Positions 1 through 5,117 are shown, counted from the first letter of the stretch. The stretch is DNA of 8,486 nucleotides from Candidatus Thorarchaeota archaeon (GCA_013138615.1 WTCK01000281.1:1-8486), one strand, 5' to 3'. The notes: a model not told the origin generated them from the letters alone. Translations and numbers: made by a program.

Positions 1-83
1 AACTTGTTTGTCAGGAAGCGGTTTACTAGAGCAGTCTTGCCGCTGCCCCCAGCGCCAATCAAGACCACCTTGCGCATAAACAT
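1..83 (-). CDS. N-terminus of a Ras-superfamily-like small GTPase (partial, runs off left edge)
   Basis: The reverse strand reads MFMRKVVLIGAGGSGKTALV followed by NRFLTNK before the edge. A short hydrophobic beta strand (KVVLIG) leads straight into the P-loop GAGGSGKT (GxxxxGKT, the G1 motif), then helix 1 residues ALVNRFL, which is the layout at the very start of Ras/Rab/Arf-like GTPases. The G1 motif binds the nucleotide phosphates; switch regions and the NKxD and SAK motifs lie outside the window. I take ATG at 83; an in-frame ATG at 77, a TTG at 98 (6 nt after GAGGT at 105-109) and an ATG at 104 are alternatives. Other P-loop NTPases cannot be fully excluded from 27 residues. Such GTPases are greatly expanded in Asgard archaea (family knowledge), which is the main taxonomic hint here. 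The tnpB element lies immediately upstream. Confidence 0.8.
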   Translation of the reverse strand, partial: MFMRKVVLIGAGGSGKTALVNRFLTNK

Positions 84-221
84 CACTTCGCCTGACAATT
101 GCATACCTCAACCCTACATCGTTCGCTATCAAATGCGTAGAAGTATCTTATGAGAGTTGTAGAAACAACATCCTCCAAACATCTGATGCATAATTGAACT
201 CGCTTAAACTCTATTTAGCCT
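84..221. other. Intergenic region between GTPase start and transposon right end
   Basis: No gene seen. It must hold the GTPase promoter (minus strand). The best TATA-like candidate on the minus strand is TTTAAG at 208-203, which would give a long leader of roughly 95 nt. A weak 5-bp inverted repeat (GTTGT/ACAAC, 156-169) is probably chance. The transposon right end is expected near 200-225, so the upper part of this stretch is the probable insertion flank. Confidence 0.4.
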
Positions 222-224
222 TTG

Positions 225-245
225 TCGGACTGAACCGTTGCCCGA
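225..245 (-). repeat. Right-end hairpin of the tnpB element
   Basis: On the minus strand TCGGGC and GTCCGA pair as a 6-bp stem (one G-U) around the 9-nt loop AACGGTTCA. A subterminal hairpin at the right end is a hallmark of IS200/IS605 elements, and it marks where the element probably ends. Confidence 0.45.
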
Positions 246-260
246 AACTTGTACAATCCT

Positions 261-274
261 GGACATCAATGTCC
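261..274. repeat. Perfect 6-bp inverted repeat over the tnpB stop codon
   Basis: GGACAT-CA-ATGTCC on the plus strand. The 2-nt spacer forms part of the TGA stop of tnpB on the other strand. A 2-nt loop is tight, so the RNA stem would open to 5 bp or fewer. It is the first of the structured elements at the right end of the insertion sequence. Confidence 0.6.
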
Positions 275-1510
275 TTGACTGATGTTCGGTTCCTGATTCA
301 TTGAGGTCTGCTCTGCAGATCCTGCTGGATCTGTCACTAGTCTCACGTCCTCTCCACAGGCGTTTTCTGTCTCCGTCCAACTGGCGGCGACAAGATTACA
401 TGCAGCGTTCAGATCGCGGTCCATCTCCAACCCGCACTCATCACAGACGTAGACTCTGTCTGATAGGGTCATCTCTCTCTTGATATTACCACAAGCTGAA
501 CATCTCTTAGATGACGGGTAGAATCGTGGGGCAACAACAAGTTCAGAACCGTACCACTCACACTTGTACTCCAATTGTCTTCTGAACTCGTAGAACCCCA
601 CATCGGCAATCACTCGGGACAGTTTCCTGTTCTTCAGCAGCCCTGAAACACACAGGTACTCAATCACTATCTGACTGTGGTTCTTGGCCAGATACGTTGT
701 GATCTTGTGCAGTGAGTCTTGTCGGATGTTGAAGACTCTCAGATGGAGTCTAGCAAGTCCAAGTCTTGCCCTCTCCCTGTTCTTGCTCCTTCTCTTCGTT
801 CGTGATAGGCTCTTGGATAGTCGCCTCAGCTTTCTCAGTTTCTTCTCCAGAACACGCGGATTGGAATACCTAATTCCATCAGAGAGTGTGGCCAGAGCCT
901 TAACACCAAGGTCTACTCCTACAGGTTCACCACTTGGAGGTTCAGGAGTACCTATCTCCATCTCAACAGTCACTGATACATACCATCTGTCAGCTCTTCT
1001 AGTCACGGTGGCCGACAGGACCCTTCCTTTGAAGTAACTCTCTCTCTTCTCCTTGAGCCTGATTCTTCCTAGTCGTGGTAACTGAATCATTCGACCAACA
1101 AATCGGATGGTGCCAGTGACCCTGAAACTGTCATGTACACCCCGCTTCTTGAACCTTGGAAATCCCACTCTCTTCCCAGACTTCAATCCCCGATAGAAGT
1201 TCCTGAAGGCTCGGTCAAGATCTCTCAGAGCCTCCTGTGGGGCACACTTGGAGGCCTCGTACATCCATGGGAAAACCGTTCTCTTCAGTCGGTTCAATTC
1301 CCTGTGTTGTGCAATAGCACTGGTGAAGCGCTTCTTGTCCTGGTTCTGACGGTAAAGCGCAATTCTCTGCTGCAGACCCCAGTTGTAAGCAAAACGCGCA
1401 CACCCGGCATGTTGCGAGAGCCTGGTCCTCTGCTGGTTGTTTGGGTCCAGTTCATATTTGAAGGCTCTAGCAATCAGCATTGAACGTCCACACCACTCAA
1501 TCCCGAGCAT
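266..1510 (-). CDS. tnpB: TnpB RNA-guided endonuclease, IS605/IS1341 family
   Basis: At 414 aa it has the usual TnpB length and appears intact. TnpB is an omega-RNA-guided DNA nuclease, ancestral to Cas12, that cuts at sites matching the guide next to a short adjacent motif and so helps keep the element in place. Visible parts: N-terminal helix-turn-helix-like region (about 11-120, ARAFKYELDPNNQQ, then WGLQQRIALY and GFPRFKKRG); RuvC-I GVDLGVKALATLSDG with D200; an arginine-rich bridge (222-256); RuvC-II IVIEYL with E284; zinc ribbon C337-x2-C340 and C356-x2-C359; RuvC-III MDRDLNAACNL (363-373). The usual EDL or ENL of motif II reads EYL, but the catalytic Glu is kept. The tail (ACGEDVR, SMNQEP) resembles that of many relatives. 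Start 1510 follows GGTGAT by 8 nt; ATG at 1480 (residue 11) fits the family N-terminus equally well. Confidence 0.95.
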   Translation of the reverse strand: MLGIEWCGRSMLIARAFKYELDPNNQQRTRLSQHAGCARFAYNWGLQQRIALYRQNQDKKRFTSAIAQHRELNRLKRTVFPWMYEASKCAPQEALRDLDRAFRNFYRGLKSGKRVGFPRFKKRGVHDSFRVTGTIRFVGRMIQLPRLGRIRLKEKRESYFKGRVLSATVTRRADRWYVSVTVEMEIGTPEPPSGEPVGVDLGVKALATLSDGIRYSNPRVLEKKLRKLRRLSKSLSRTKRRSKNRERARLGLARLHLRVFNIRQDSLHKITTYLAKNHSQIVIEYLCVSGLLKNRKLSRVIADVGFYEFRRQLEYKCEWYGSELVVAPRFYPSSKRCSACGNIKREMTLSDRVYVCDECGLEMDRDLNAACNLVAASWTETENACGEDVRLVTDPAGSAEQTSMNQEPNISQGH

Positions 1511-1629
1511 ATGTTATAATCACCTACAAAATGTGCAAGTTCTTGGCAGCTGTTGCATACCCTCCTGAAGAAAGATGAAAGCGCAAGCAGGGATTGGCGC
1601 GTTAGGAGTCAAAACATCACACGACCGAG
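1511..1629. other. Left-end region of the tnpB element and upstream spacer
   Basis: No gene that I can support. On the minus strand a consensus AGGAGG (1566-1561) stands 2 nt before an ATG opening a 12-codon ORF (1558-1520, MQQLPRTCTFCR) whose stop overlaps the tnpB ribosome site; this is too close and too short to call a gene. The left end of the insertion sequence lies somewhere here, but I find no convincing hairpin to fix it. Confidence 0.4.
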
Positions 1630-1642
1630 AAGGAGTTATATC
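1630..1642 (+). promoter_or_regulatory. Candidate archaeal TATA promoter of the RHH gene
   Basis: AAGGAG followed by TTATAT (1636-1641) looks like a purine-rich BRE plus TATA box. The box centre is about 25 nt before the ATG at 1664, the normal archaeal distance to the transcription start, so the transcript could be leaderless or nearly so. Inferred from spacing and composition only. Confidence 0.45.
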
Positions 1643-1663
1643 ATTTTCACAAAGGATGATTGA

Positions 1664-1861
1664 ATGGGGGCACGCACTATGCGCCTAATCACAGTGAAGA
1701 TGAGCGACATCTATGTCAAGGGCCTCGACAAGCTTGTAGAAAATGGAATGTACCCATCGCGTAGCGAAGCGATAAGAGTGGCAGTCCGAGACCTGCTGAG
1801 GAGAGAACTCTGGAACGATGGGATGCCGCTCGTAGACACTGTAGATATCAACGCGGAGTAG
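1664..1861 (+). CDS. Ribbon-helix-helix (CopG/NikR-N-like) DNA-binding protein
   Basis: A 65-aa protein with a single RHH domain: beta strand RLITVKM (7-13), helix A (about 14-27, SDIYVKGLDKLVENG), turn MYPSRSE, helix B (33-49, SEAIRVAVRDLLRREL), then a short acidic tail ending DTVDINAE. RHH proteins dimerise through the strand and insert the two-stranded sheet into the major groove, usually repressing their own or neighbouring genes. There is no metal-sensing ACT domain as in full NikR, and no toxin gene beside it. Start 1664 follows AAGGATGA and sits where a leaderless transcript would begin; ATG 1679 (residue 6) is an alternative that starts exactly at the conserved domain. It is 121 nt upstream of the ABC genes and may regulate them, but this is inference. 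Confidence 0.85.
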   Translation: MGARTMRLITVKMSDIYVKGLDKLVENGMYPSRSEAIRVAVRDLLRRELWNDGMPLVDTVDINAE

Positions 1862-1982
1862 TTGGAAAGCGCTACGTGCCAAGGCAAGCTCATCACTTTG
1901 CAATCTTCATCCCCACAACACACATTAGGCAATCGGGGGATTCAGAGGCAAAGTTGAGCCATAATTGGGAGGTCCAGACTAA

Positions 1983-2498
1983 TTGAATTTCAAGATTCTC
2001 TTTAAGAGCTTCAAGTTTGCATTTAGGTCCAAAAAGCGTGTGTTGTCGTTCATTGTGGTGTATGCATTCCTATTCGTCACTGTTGCTAGAGGGCTGGCAA
2101 CCCCTTCATGGTATCTATACCTGGCCATGGCCCTTGTTGTCGGTACATTCTATGCTATTCTGATCTCCCAGTTCAGGCGTCGGGACATATCCATCTTCAA
2201 ATGCATAGGTTGGGACAACAGCAATGTTATGCTGCTTCTGGTTGGGGAGGTTGTCCTAGTGTCGCTATCAGCATTTCTGATCCTGTTTCAGCTGAGTGTC
2301 GAGATAATTGGGCTTACGGCATACCTGGGCGGATTGGGTTCCGATCTGCTCTCCAGCCTCTACAGTGCAATAGTGATAGATGCAGGGCTGCTGGTGACAA
2401 CTCTGCTTTGGATTGTAGTTCTTCAAATTCCAGGCTTGTTGATCGCTCAGTATAGAGCCACAAGAATACCACCGATGAGAGCACTTAGGGAGGAATAG
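1983..2498 (+). CDS. Minimal FtsX/MacB-type ABC transporter permease
   Basis: A 171-aa membrane protein with four predicted segments (about 20-38, 43-63, 83-106, 130-157). The stretch RRRDISIFKCIGWDNSNVML (65-84) matches the FtsX-domain signature in which a cytoplasmic RRREI-type motif is followed by a GxxxxxI coupling helix and a membrane helix; the end RIPPMRALREE (161-171) matches the usual terminal ISPVEALRxE motif. Usual family members have about 350-420 aa with a large extracellular domain between helices 1 and 2; here that domain is missing and only a short PSWY linker remains. Start is TTG at 1983, supported by GGGAGGT at 1967-1973 with 9-nt spacing; no ATG fits. The stop is 2 nt before the ATPase start, so the two are translated together. 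It could dimerise to form a full channel or act as a mechanotransmitting anchor; substrate unknown. Confidence 0.85.
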   Translation: MNFKILFKSFKFAFRSKKRVLSFIVVYAFLFVTVARGLATPSWYLYLAMALVVGTFYAILISQFRRRDISIFKCIGWDNSNVMLLLVGEVVLVSLSAFLILFQLSVEIIGLTAYLGGLGSDLLSSLYSAIVIDAGLLVTTLLWIVVLQIPGLLIAQYRATRIPPMRALREE

Positions 2499-2500
2499 AG

Positions 2501-3190
2501 ATGGCGAATCCAATAATCCAAGTTCAGGGTGTACACAAGGAATACGGGAAAGGTAAGAATACCGTCGCCGCCCTGAAGAGTATCAATATCGAAATTCAAC
2601 CAGGAGAGTTTGTCGCAGTGGTAGGTCCCTCCGGCTGCGGGAAGTCCACCCTGCTTCATGTGATGTCAGGTTTGGAGGCACCAACCTCTGGCCGAGTTCT
2701 GGTGGATAGTGTTGATGTTACGCTAATCAGTGAACGGGATCTCCCGAAAGTGAGAGCGCAGAAGATAGGTTTCGTATTTCAAGCATTCGTGCTTATTGAG
2801 GATCTCACAGCATTTGAGAATGTTCAATCCGTTTTGTGGCCAAATGAGGAAATCAGGAAGGAAAGACAGGAAGAGATGGCTCTAGAAGTGCTGCGCGAAG
2901 TTGACCTGTTGGAGCGACGCGACCACTTCCCGCGACAGATGAGCGGTGGTGAACAGCAACGCATAGCCATTGCAAGAGCACTCGTCAATAGGCCGCCGAT
3001 TCTTTTCTGCGATGAGCCAACAGGCAATGTGGATTCAAAAACAGGCGACGCAATATTGAAGATAATCGCTCAGTTAAACAGAGAGAAGAAAATGACTGTG
3101 GTTCTCGTAACACATAACGACGACCTTACAAAGTATGCCAAAAGAATCCTCAGGATGAAGGACGGCGCCATAATATCGGATAGATCCTAA
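2501..3190 (+). CDS. ABC transporter ATP-binding protein, LolD/MacB family
   Basis: A complete 229-aa nucleotide-binding subunit. Motifs in order: A-loop region EYGKG (14-18), Walker A GPSGCGKST (42-50), Q-loop FVFQAF with Q94, signature MSGGEQQR (147-154), Walker B ILFCDEP with D171 and catalytic E172, D-loop GNVDS (175-179), and H-loop VTHN with H205. The sequence FVFQAFVLIEDLTAFENV and the short C-terminus ending at the beta strand MKDGAII are typical of the LolD/MacB/FtsE group that pairs with FtsX-type permeases. AGGGAGG at 2487-2493 lies 7 nt before the ATG and inside the last codons of the permease, so the genes are tightly coupled. It powers the permease encoded just upstream at the cytoplasmic face of the membrane; whether it exports a compound, extracts lipid or moves protein cannot be told from the sequence. 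Confidence 0.95.
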   Translation: MANPIIQVQGVHKEYGKGKNTVAALKSINIEIQPGEFVAVVGPSGCGKSTLLHVMSGLEAPTSGRVLVDSVDVTLISERDLPKVRAQKIGFVFQAFVLIEDLTAFENVQSVLWPNEEIRKERQEEMALEVLREVDLLERRDHFPRQMSGGEQQRIAIARALVNRPPILFCDEPTGNVDSKTGDAILKIIAQLNREKKMTVVLVTHNDDLTKYAKRILRMKDGAIISDRS

Positions 3191-3209
3191 CTGTTGAGGG
3201 AGACACTCG

Positions 3210-3227
3210 GGCAGTCCTTAGGACGCC
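3210..3227. repeat. Short hairpin between ABC ATPase and SNAP/PCI-like gene
   Basis: GGC-(A)-GTCC-TTA-GGAC-GCC can form a 7-bp stem with one bulged A. It starts 20 nt after the ABC stop and ends 10 nt before a TATA-like box, so it may help end the ABC transcript or act as an operator for the next gene. No T-run follows directly. Confidence 0.35.
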
Positions 3228-3236
3228 GAACAAAGC

Positions 3237-3243
3237 TTTAGTA
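3237..3243 (+). promoter_or_regulatory. TATA-like TTTAGTA upstream of SNAP/PCI-like gene
   Basis: TTTAGTA lies 51 nt before the ATG at 3288, giving a predicted start about 20 nt before the codon with the ribosome site AGGAG (3273-3277) inside the leader. The same heptamer stands 58 nt before the next gene's start (4167-4173). Weak match to a TATA box; inferred. Confidence 0.35.
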
Positions 3244-3287
3244 GTGGTTTCAGGGAGTTCACGCTAAGTTCTAGGAGATTTATTGAT

Positions 3288-4118
3288 ATGGAGTCCTCTG
3301 ATTGCCTGGCTGCACAGCAAGAGGCCGAAGAGAAAGCAAACAGAGGTAGCAACGAAGAAGCAACAGATCTATTCGCTCGCTCAGCGAAATGCTGGCAACG
3401 ATGGGAATCTTTCGCTAAGGCCGCACGTTGCTACGAGCGTGCGTATGAACATGCGATGCTTTCACAACATTACTCGAGCGCCGCGACTCTGTTGATGAAC
3501 GCAGGATCATCGTGGATTAAACAGGGAGAGCATGAAAAGTTCGAGCTAGATTGTCAGATAGCATCAGAGGCCCATATAATGGCCGCTGAGGAGGAAAAAG
3601 ACCCGAAGCACTTCATTGAGGGAGCATTCTGTGCAATTATCGGCGGCGACCTCGAAATGGCAAAACAGCTGATTCATGCGGCAGCGGAAACAACAAAGGG
3701 CCAGGTAAAGGAACTGATCAATCTCGCATTGATGCTGAGTGAGTATCAGTTTGGAGAAGCAGACCGATACATCGAGTCTATTTTAGTGGAGATTCATGAC
3801 CGGGATAAAATCCGTGAGGTGCGCAGAACCTTTGAATTGGTCTTTGCTGGTTTCGTTAGAACCTCACTAGAATCTGAAGCTGCAGTGACAGTTGTTAGTC
3901 TAGTCGAAAGCACAAGCCTAGAGTTTGCCAAAGTGGAGAAACTTGTCAAAAAGGGTGTTGAAGAGGGGCTTATTCCAGCCTACTTTGATGATGAATCGAA
4001 AGAGCTAGTCATTGATGCGGAGAGGTATGATATGGACGCTCTCGAGTTGAGGCAAGGCCCCATTCTTAGTAGGGACCTCAAGGATCCGGGAGCGTGGGAC
4101 ATCGACCCAGACGAATGA
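3288..4118 (+). CDS. alpha-SNAP/TPR-like helical protein with C-terminal PCI-like winged helix
   Basis: A 276-aa soluble acidic protein; I do not recognise a named family. Residues 4-100 are repeated helical hairpins with SNAP/TPR spacing (SNEEATDLFARSAKCW, SFAKAARCYERAYEHAM, SSAATLLMNAGSSWIKQGEH), then further amphipathic helices to about 190. Residues 200-243 look like a winged helix: VVSLVESTSLEFAKVEKLVK (202-221), then KGVEEGLIPAYFDDESKELV. The order small hydrophobic helix, short turn, helix with KVEKLV, GLI, then a two-stranded wing with an acidic turn is the pattern of PCI-domain C-termini in proteasome lid, COP9 and eIF3 subunits. The last 30 residues are acidic and probably disordered. 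AGGAG lies 10 nt before the ATG. TPR plus winged helix suggests a scaffold or adaptor. Homology to SNAP or PCI proteins is inferred from pattern only; a plain TPR protein with a wHTH is the alternative. Confidence 0.8.
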   Translation: MESSDCLAAQQEAEEKANRGSNEEATDLFARSAKCWQRWESFAKAARCYERAYEHAMLSQHYSSAATLLMNAGSSWIKQGEHEKFELDCQIASEAHIMAAEEEKDPKHFIEGAFCAIIGGDLEMAKQLIHAAAETTKGQVKELINLALMLSEYQFGEADRYIESILVEIHDRDKIREVRRTFELVFAGFVRTSLESEAAVTVVSLVESTSLEFAKVEKLVKKGVEEGLIPAYFDDESKELVIDAERYDMDALELRQGPILSRDLKDPGAWDIDPDE

Positions 4119-4164
4119 ATGACCTTGAATCGATATTCCTCTGTCATAATGCTCTGAGAAATTC

Positions 4165-4173
4165 TTTTTAGTA
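4165..4173 (+). promoter_or_regulatory. T-tract and TATA-like element between SNAP/PCI-like and CxxC genes
   Basis: TTTTTAGTA lies 46 nt after the upstream stop and about 52-60 nt before the ATG at 4225. The T5 run could end the upstream transcript (archaeal terminators are often simple U-tracts), and the TTTAGTA part could be the TATA box for the CxxC gene. The sequence does not decide between the two roles. Confidence 0.35.
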
Positions 4174-4224
4174 CGATTGCTAACTCATGCTTAGTTCACC
4201 CACTATGAAACATAGGTGTTGCTG

Positions 4225-4446
4225 ATGACGAAAGGGATGAAATGGCTGCAATGCCCAGTCTGCAAGCAGACAATTTACTGGGAAATCCCTGAGGATGCGT
4301 TAAAAGAAGTAAAGCGATTCCCCGCAGCAGTAATCGTCAAGCATGATGATCATTATCTAATTGTGTACTTGGACAGCCATTTTCAGCTGGCAGATACAGA
4401 AATAGCTGGTGCATTCGTAGAAGGGAAAGCGCAGAAGAAGGATTAG
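4225..4446 (+). CDS. Small CxxC/HxxH protein of unknown function
   Basis: A 73-aa protein, unknown to me by name. Near the N-terminus CPVC (C10, C13) forms a zinc-knuckle half, followed by a helix IPEDALKEVKRFP and a beta-rich part AVIVKHDDHYLIVYLDSHFQ (35-54) with HDDH (H40, H43). There is no second CxxC, so a standard zinc ribbon is excluded; C10, C13, H40 and H43 could together bind one zinc. The C-terminus AQKKD is polar. I start at ATG 4225 because AGGTG (4214-4218) lies 6 nt before it; a GTG at 4216 overlaps that ribosome site and is therefore unlikely, and ATG 4237 is possible. It follows the SNAP/PCI-like gene by 106 nt on the same strand, with its own possible promoter. Function unknown. 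Confidence 0.75.
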   Translation: MTKGMKWLQCPVCKQTIYWEIPEDALKEVKRFPAAVIVKHDDHYLIVYLDSHFQLADTEIAGAFVEGKAQKKD

Positions 4447-4450
4447 CTTG

Positions 4451-4465
4451 ATTCGCATCGCGAGT
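4451..4465. terminator. Hairpin between convergent genes, possible shared terminator
   Basis: ATTCGC-ATC-GCGAGT forms a 6-bp stem with one G-T pair in the 21-nt gap between two convergent stop codons. It could help stop transcription from both sides. No long T-run flanks it, so the role is inferred from position. Confidence 0.3.
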
Positions 4466-4467
4466 AT

Positions 4468-5070
4468 CTACTTTTGAACACCGAATGGCACAGCAAGGCC
4501 ATTGTCGTAGGCCCACTCAAGCACTCTAGATGCCTGCGCACTTGCCATGCTCCAAGTTTTAAGATAGGAAACAAGACGCTCAACCCCAATCACCCAGTCA
4601 GACAGCAACTCTTCAATTCTGCGTCGGATGTTTGGTTCTTTGACCTCTTTCAGTATTGGAAGTAGACTGCCAACCAGACTTTGCGATAGCACGAGTATTG
4701 TTTCCAATCGAGCAACCCACTCTTCCCGAGGTAAGCCTTGTAAGGTCTGAGCTACCGCGAGGTGGTAATCATACTGTGCGGTGAAATACCTTAGACGCCA
4801 CCCGAGAACCTCTAGTACCAACGAACGGTGTGCAGCGGTCGGGGCAGTCTTCATCATTAGTGAGAGAAAACGCACATGCATCTCATCGGCAGACTGGCTT
4901 GCCTCGAAGAACAATGCCATCGCCTGCTGATATTCTTCGTTAGCAAGGCATGCTTCCGCTTGTTTGGATGCTTCCCTAAATTGTTCGAGAACCCTTCGAG
5001 TCCTTCCGCTTGCATCAGGATTCGATCTGTCAGCCTTGGTTCCCGTCACTTGTTTCACCAACCCACTCAT
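4468..5070 (-). CDS. All-helical protein of unknown function, TPR-like N-terminal hairpin
   Basis: A 200-aa soluble protein that I do not recognise. The first 25 residues are polar and probably flexible. Residues 28-66 form a helical hairpin with TPR-like spacing (REASKQAEACLANEEYQQAM, then ALFFEASQSADEM), and the remainder is continuous amphipathic helix (HRSLVLEVLGWRLRYF, EEWVARLETILVLSQSLVGS, EELLSDWVIGVERLVSYLKT), ending AVPFGVQK. No catalytic motif, signal peptide or membrane helix. This points to a protein-binding or scaffold role. The start ATG 5070 has only a poor ribosome site (ACGGACGG directly before it); GTG at 5058 is an alternative. It is convergent with the CxxC gene. Both it and the gene at 3288 are helical-repeat proteins, but I see no sequence likeness between them. 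Confidence 0.75.
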   Translation of the reverse strand: MSGLVKQVTGTKADRSNPDASGRTRRVLEQFREASKQAEACLANEEYQQAMALFFEASQSADEMHVRFLSLMMKTAPTAAHRSLVLEVLGWRLRYFTAQYDYHLAVAQTLQGLPREEWVARLETILVLSQSLVGSLLPILKEVKEPNIRRRIEELLSDWVIGVERLVSYLKTWSMASAQASRVLEWAYDNGLAVPFGVQK

Positions 5071-5117
5071 CCGTCCGTTCGGTGTTTCATCTCATGGATT
5101 TCAAGCCAATAATCCCC

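Larger units (their letters stand above)
225..300 (-). ncRNA. Candidate omega RNA (reRNA) 3' part, overlapping the tnpB 3' end
   Basis: On the minus strand the end of tnpB and the next 45 nt contain three inverted repeats in a row: GGACAT-TG-ATGTCC (274-261, spanning the stop codon), the 8-bp palindrome TTGTACAA (256-249), and TCGGGC-9 nt-GTCCGA (245-225, one G-U pair). The loop of the last hairpin, AACGGTTCA, contains CGGTTC, the exact complement of GAACCG at 292-287 inside the tnpB coding end, so a pseudoknot could form. TnpB guide RNAs are known to come from this place and to contain a pseudoknot; the match to this element is inference. The guide would follow at coordinates below about 224. 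The 5' limit inside tnpB is not resolved. Confidence 0.45.
222..1560 (-). mobile_element. IS605/IS1341-type insertion sequence with tnpB only; ends approximate
   Basis: A single intact tnpB, no Y1 transposase (tnpA) next to it, and a cluster of short inverted repeats just past the tnpB stop fit a tnpB-only member of the IS200/IS605 superfamily. These elements have no terminal inverted repeats and make no target duplication, so both boundaries are estimates: the right end near the hairpin at 225-245, the left end between the tnpB start and the RHH promoter. Without tnpA in cis, movement would need a transposase supplied from elsewhere. It sits between two host genes that diverge from it, with no sign of a gene cut in two. 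Confidence 0.6.

Noticed and set aside
156..169. Inverted repeat GTTGT-AGAA-ACAAC
   Set aside because: Five AT-rich base pairs are expected by chance at this length, and no function follows from its place.
301..1483. Several plus-strand open frames of 60-117 codons opposite tnpB
   Set aside because: They are antisense shadows of an intact tnpB, have no ribosome sites and low-complexity Leu/Ser/Arg-rich products.
1520..1558. 12-codon minus-strand ORF (MQQLPRTCTFCR) behind a consensus AGGAGG, ending in the tnpB ribosome site
   Set aside because: The AGGAGG is only 2 nt from the ATG, too close for normal initiation, and the peptide is too short to support. A leader peptide for tnpB remains a remote option.
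1575..1688. 37-codon plus-strand ORF overlapping the start of the RHH gene
   Set aside because: No clear ribosome site, unremarkable composition, and it overlaps the better supported promoter and start of the RHH gene.
1664..2498. RHH protein as the antitoxin of a toxin-antitoxin pair
   Set aside because: The next gene is a membrane permease, not a PIN, RelE or MazF-type toxin, and no small toxin-like ORF lies beside it.
4216..4224. GTG start at 4216 for the CxxC protein
   Set aside because: The GTG overlaps the AGGTG that is ideally placed (6 nt) for the ATG at 4225.
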